Shown here: positions 57,047 through 64,000 of the stretch, in pieces
Layout of the letters: every line of letters begins with the position of its first letter
Numbering within the stretch: position 1 is the first letter of the stretch
Assembly: GCA_015039315.1 (NCBI GenBank)
Contig: WIDE01000020.1
Location: forward strand, 41,740-105,739
Direction of reading: 5' to 3'
DNA from: Clavulina sp. PMI_390
Taxonomy: Eukaryota; Basidiomycota; Agaricomycetes; Cantharellales; Hydnaceae
Length of the DNA stretch: 64,000 nt
Position numbers and translations under genes: made by a program
The notes under the pieces: generated by a model
The model's input: only the letters and a program-made list of their open reading frames with translations
Told to the model about the DNA's origin: nothing
Database searches by the model: none

Positions 57047-58066
57047 ATGCCTAAAGATTTAGCACCTACTCTCGCCGCCTCTCCCAAGTACCCCAACGTA
57101 AAAATTGTTGCCCGTCCATCGCACGAGCGTGGCCATGCCGATCATGATTGGCTCAAGACTTTCCACACTTTTAGCTTTGCCAGGTGAGTACCCATTTTGA
57201 TATTATTCGCATTCAACGAGTGCTGAATACTTCTGGCCAATAGCTACTACAGTCCCCTGTATAACAGCTTCGGAGCATTGCGTGTGATCAATGAAGATCG
57301 TGTTTCGCCATCGAAGGGCTTTGGTCGTCATCCCCATAGCGAAATGGAGATCTTCTCCTACATCGTATCCGGGGAACTCGAGCACAAAGATTCTATGGGG
57401 AACCTTGAGATCATGAAGCGCGGTGATGTTCAGGTATGTGCCATCATGATTCTCCTTATCATCCTAGCCGCACATGTTCACAACGATTTCGATCAATAGA
57501 TGACTTCTGCTGGCACTGGTATTGCCCACTCTGAATACAATCGCAACAGCAAGAAGCCTGTCCACTTCCTCCAAATATGGGTGCAGCCCAGCCAGCGCCG
57601 GCTAACGCCCAAGTACTATACTCGTCACTTCACAGACGAGGAAAAAGCAAACAAGCTAGTCCCAGTCGTCGCTCCACTCCCCAAGGCAGGGTCTTCCTCC
57701 ACTCCTGATTCCTCTGAGCCCAACTCCTTGACTGTTTCTGACGAGCGGGAAGGGACTGGCCCAGCACCAATCCACGCTGGAGCCGTTGTCTATGCATCCA
57801 TCCTGTCTCCTGGCGAGGAGAACACCCTCACCCACACCTTCCAGGCCCCAGCGGAAGGCGAAAAGTTCCGCAAAGGATACGTTCACGTCATCCAGACTTC
57901 AGGCTACAACACCGGTCCGTCTAAGGGTGCTCGCGTGCGCTTGAATGGCGGCCTGGAGCTTGGAGAAGGAGATGGAGCATTCGTAATGACTGCAGTAGGT
58001 GACAAGCTGGAGATCGAGAATGTGAGCGACTCCAAGGCCGAATTGCTCGTGTTCGATATGGAGTAG
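57047..58066 (+). CDS. Pirin-family cupin, 297 aa
   Basis: Iron-binding bicupin; some pirins oxidise quercetin and others act as nuclear cofactors. Exons: 57047-57183, 57244-57433, 57500-58066. It starts MPKDLAPTLAASPKYPN. The first cupin holds DWLKTFHTFSFASYYSPLYN and the metal ligands in GRHPHSEMEIFSYIVSGELE and TSAGTGIAHSEYN (two His, then His and Glu). VHFLQIWVQPSQRRLTPKYY and the C-terminal cupin (GYVHVIQTSGYNT; DKLEIENVSDSKAELLVFDM) follow. A Ser/Pro-rich insert (SSSTPDSSEPNSLT) lies between the two cupins. Introns are 60 and 66 nt. No signal peptide. Confidence 0.93.
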
Positions 58067-58245
58067 ACGTTTTTATTCCGTATTTTTGTGCTGTCTTTTG
58101 ACTATCTGCGCTCTACATTATGTGTACGACATTGCTATCCTGTGTTCTCGCTATCCTGGCTATTGAATAATGATGTATAGAGATTAGTGTCGATGATAGA
58201 CCCAATTATGAGGTATCTGAAACCGCCTGTGATGAATAACGGCAA

Positions 58246-60157
58246 TTAGCCCCTAAACAGAGTAGTCCCTGAGATCGAAACCCTCACCTGGCTGAATCTA
58301 GCGATGTCCCAATCATCCTCAACATAGTCAATGTCCTCTAGCGGGACGAGCCATTCAATAAACCACCAAAAGTAGCACTGAACGACAAGAATTATCACAA
58401 AGATCGGGCCAGCGAAAGTTCCCAAGCTGTAAAATCTGATACCGAACGAGGTTATGAGCGACGGCAATTCAGGGGGAGATAACACGAAAAGCTACAATTA
58501 CCTTTGGATGCGCTCCCACAAGCTCCATTCGGGCATGGTAACGATTGTTTCGTAAACCTTTTCTGTGCGAGCCGCGACCCTATTCCACGCGTACATGCCC
58601 TTCACGCGTGCATGAGCTGCATGAGGATCATGGTTACCCCCTTGCACAAAATTGATTGCTTCTGACAACGCCTGGAAAACATCTTTGGACGCCGGTTGCA
58701 CGAAATAACGTGTTAATAAGAGTACGCGAGCTGTGGGAGTGAGGCGCATCAATGGGGATGGAGTGTACGCACCATCTTCATCTGGTTCGGCAAAAGAGAT
58801 CAAGTCTGGAAGCAACACTTCAGGTACCCCACCCACTCGAGTACAGACTACATACAGCCCTGCACAAGCGGCCTCGAGAATGGCAACACCAAATGCCTCC
58901 GTGAGCGATGTATTGAGGAAGATTGAACCTTGCACGAGCACCTGTGTGTATATTCCGTCAAAGTCAGTTCACTCAGTGCCTATTGAACGAAAGGATGACT
59001 TACATCTCGAACATCCTCATGGCGAACCGCCCCTAAGAGAGTCATCCGGTCCTGCAGCATGAACTTTTCACGCATTTGGAGAAGCTCCCCGAGCTTGGGT
59101 CCGTCACCACCTAACTCAAGTTAGTGCTACAGCCCTTCCAATGACTGCAATAAGAGCAACGAACCTATTATGAAGTGAACGTCAGGGAAGCGCTCGCATA
59201 TGCGAGGGGCAGTTGCCACCAATAAATCAACGCCCTTCCGATAAGCAAGTCTTGATACCACAACGATGTTCACTGAAAAGGTAGAAGGGATCAGGTGAGT
59301 AATACCTATGTGGGATCTTTATCAGAGGTAGCCCGCGCTTACATGGCTTAGTGGGTACTGGTTTCTCTGCCGGCTTGAATTGCTCAGGGATGAGGGCGTT
59401 AGGGATCACATAAACCGATGATGGTACCAGGGAAGCGCGAAGGACGGTGTTCTCTCGCCTAACAGGTGATTGTCAGGAAGTTACAGCGAGTGAAAGGAGG
59501 ACACAAAAACGTACCCAGTATAAGAAACGCATATAGTTGCATCGACATTCCGTAGCGCGGCCTCAAGCAGCTTGTTCGTTAGGATCCCAACAGCATCGTC
59601 CAGAGCGAAGAGGCTGTGGTCCGTGAAGACTGTACGTATCCCCAAGTGCCATGAATGGAATATGCCCTCGTGAGCCATCGATGATAAGCTAGCGTGCGCA
59701 TGTAGGATCTCGATCCGCTCCCGCAGGAGTATGGCACGTAGGTAGGGCATGGATGTAAAGAAGTTTGGAAGGGTTGCATTGGATGCTATGACTTTGAGTG
59801 GGATATGGTAGACTTTCACCCCTGGTACCAGCCATCGAATCCCAACACGGTTGGGGGGATGCGAGTGAGTGATCACGATGACCTGCAGAAACCAAGAGGT
59901 CAGAGCTGTTCATCAGAATTTATGGACACCGTAATACCTTGTGCCCCATTTGAATGAGGTTTACGGCAAGCATGTAGACGTGGTTTTCCACACCCCCGAT
60001 AGCCGGATGAAAGAAATCACAGACCATCCTGGAACGATATCACTACTCAGGAGAATGGTACAGCAGGCACTGGGGTTTAGAACACGCACGCAATCCGGAA
60101 GCATTTTTTGTCGGAAGAAGAAATGTCGGAGACACGTTTCTTCTCATATTGACTCAT
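58246..60157 (-). CDS. GPI3: GPI GlcNAc-transferase catalytic subunit (PIG-A)
   Basis: Transfers GlcNAc from UDP-GlcNAc to phosphatidylinositol at the ER, the first step of GPI-anchor synthesis. Exons 1-3 are 60090-60157, 59938-60028 and one starting at 59882. It opens [14 protein letters not shown] and continues [20 protein letters not shown], with [19 protein letters not shown] and [20 protein letters not shown] later. The GT4 motif with paired Glu is [20 protein letters not shown], followed by [12 protein letters not shown]. The C-terminal TM region is [20 protein letters not shown] and [19 protein letters not shown]. The stop is taken at 58246, but an intron just before it is possible. 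It is divergent from RecQ. Confidence 0.92.
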
Positions 60158-60382
60158 AAGAAATCAAGTTATGGTACTCGAAGCGTCATAGAAATTGCGC
60201 GCCAAGGAATGGACGTGGATTAGTTTGCTGTTGTTGACCGTTGTTGGATCGCTCCCCCGATCCCAACGCGCGGCGTGGTCGCGTCCTTTGGTCATGCCTT
60301 ACACCTCCGATCATGCAGGCTCAGATGATGTGACTACCAAATCAATCCCAACCCTATCGCGTCTCGCTCACATTCTCATAAG

Positions 60383-64000
<3,618 letters not shown>

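Overview
The window is nuclear DNA of a filamentous basidiomycete. Almost every gene is broken by many short introns (about 50-110 nt, GT-AG), the genes are densely packed on both strands, and the families are fungal: an SreA/Urbs1-type iron GATA factor, Zn2Cys6 regulators, an Opi1-domain protein, fungal biotin ligase, Shr3 and a Stealth-type sugar-phosphate transferase. A secreted pectate lyase, a secreted amine oxidase and a secreted Cys-rich protein fit a plant-associated or litter-degrading Agaricomycete. A Rhizoctonia/Ceratobasidium-like fungus is my guess, not something the sequence proves.

Layout. 0.6-1.7 kb: Ser/Pro-rich hypothetical (-). 6.2-9.8 kb: SreA-like GATA factor (-), flanked by about 4.5 kb (left) and 3.2 kb (right) of DNA without recognisable genes. 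12.9-21.2 kb: RIB3 (-), SmB (+), biotin ligase (-), nitronate monooxygenase (+), TTC1-like TPR protein (-). 21.4-27.8 kb: secreted Cys-rich protein (-), DHHC palmitoyltransferase (-), Tse2-like ADP-ribosyltransferase-fold protein (+), Shr3 (-), BET2 (+). 27.8-30.4 kb: gene-poor DNA with a 589-nt assembly gap and a 60-nt inverted repeat. 30.5-41.0 kb: two tandem Zn2Cys6 regulators with the same 12-exon structure, a decayed Stealth fragment between them and an intact Stealth gene to the right, which is the mark of a segmental duplication. 41.1-51.0 kb: Opi1-domain protein (+), AP180-like ANTH adaptor (-), DBP9 helicase (+). 52.3-58.1 kb: pectate lyase (+), amine oxidase (-), pirin (+). 58.2-64 kb: PIG-A/GPI3 (-) and a RecQ helicase (+) that runs off the end.

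How genes relate. This is a normal eukaryotic neighbourhood, not an operon or a clear biosynthetic cluster. Housekeeping themes are vitamin cofactors (RIB3, biotin ligase), RNA processing (SmB, Dbp9), and membrane and secretory pathways (DHHC, Shr3, BET2, AP180, PIG-A, Opi1). Several pairs are divergent over short promoters (Shr3/BET2 about 100 bp, PIG-A/RecQ about 225 bp) or convergent with almost touching ends (nitronate monooxygenase/TTC1, 19 bp).

The most notable points are a 5-nt microexon kept in both Zn2Cys6 genes, a GC-AG intron that restores the nitronate monooxygenase frame, iron-GATA-type sites inside an intron of the GATA factor itself, a Trp-to-Leu change in the RecQ aromatic loop, and a Tse2-like domain protein with a mitochondrial-type N-terminus. 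Splice sites were read by eye. Where exons are listed, the total coding length is a multiple of three.
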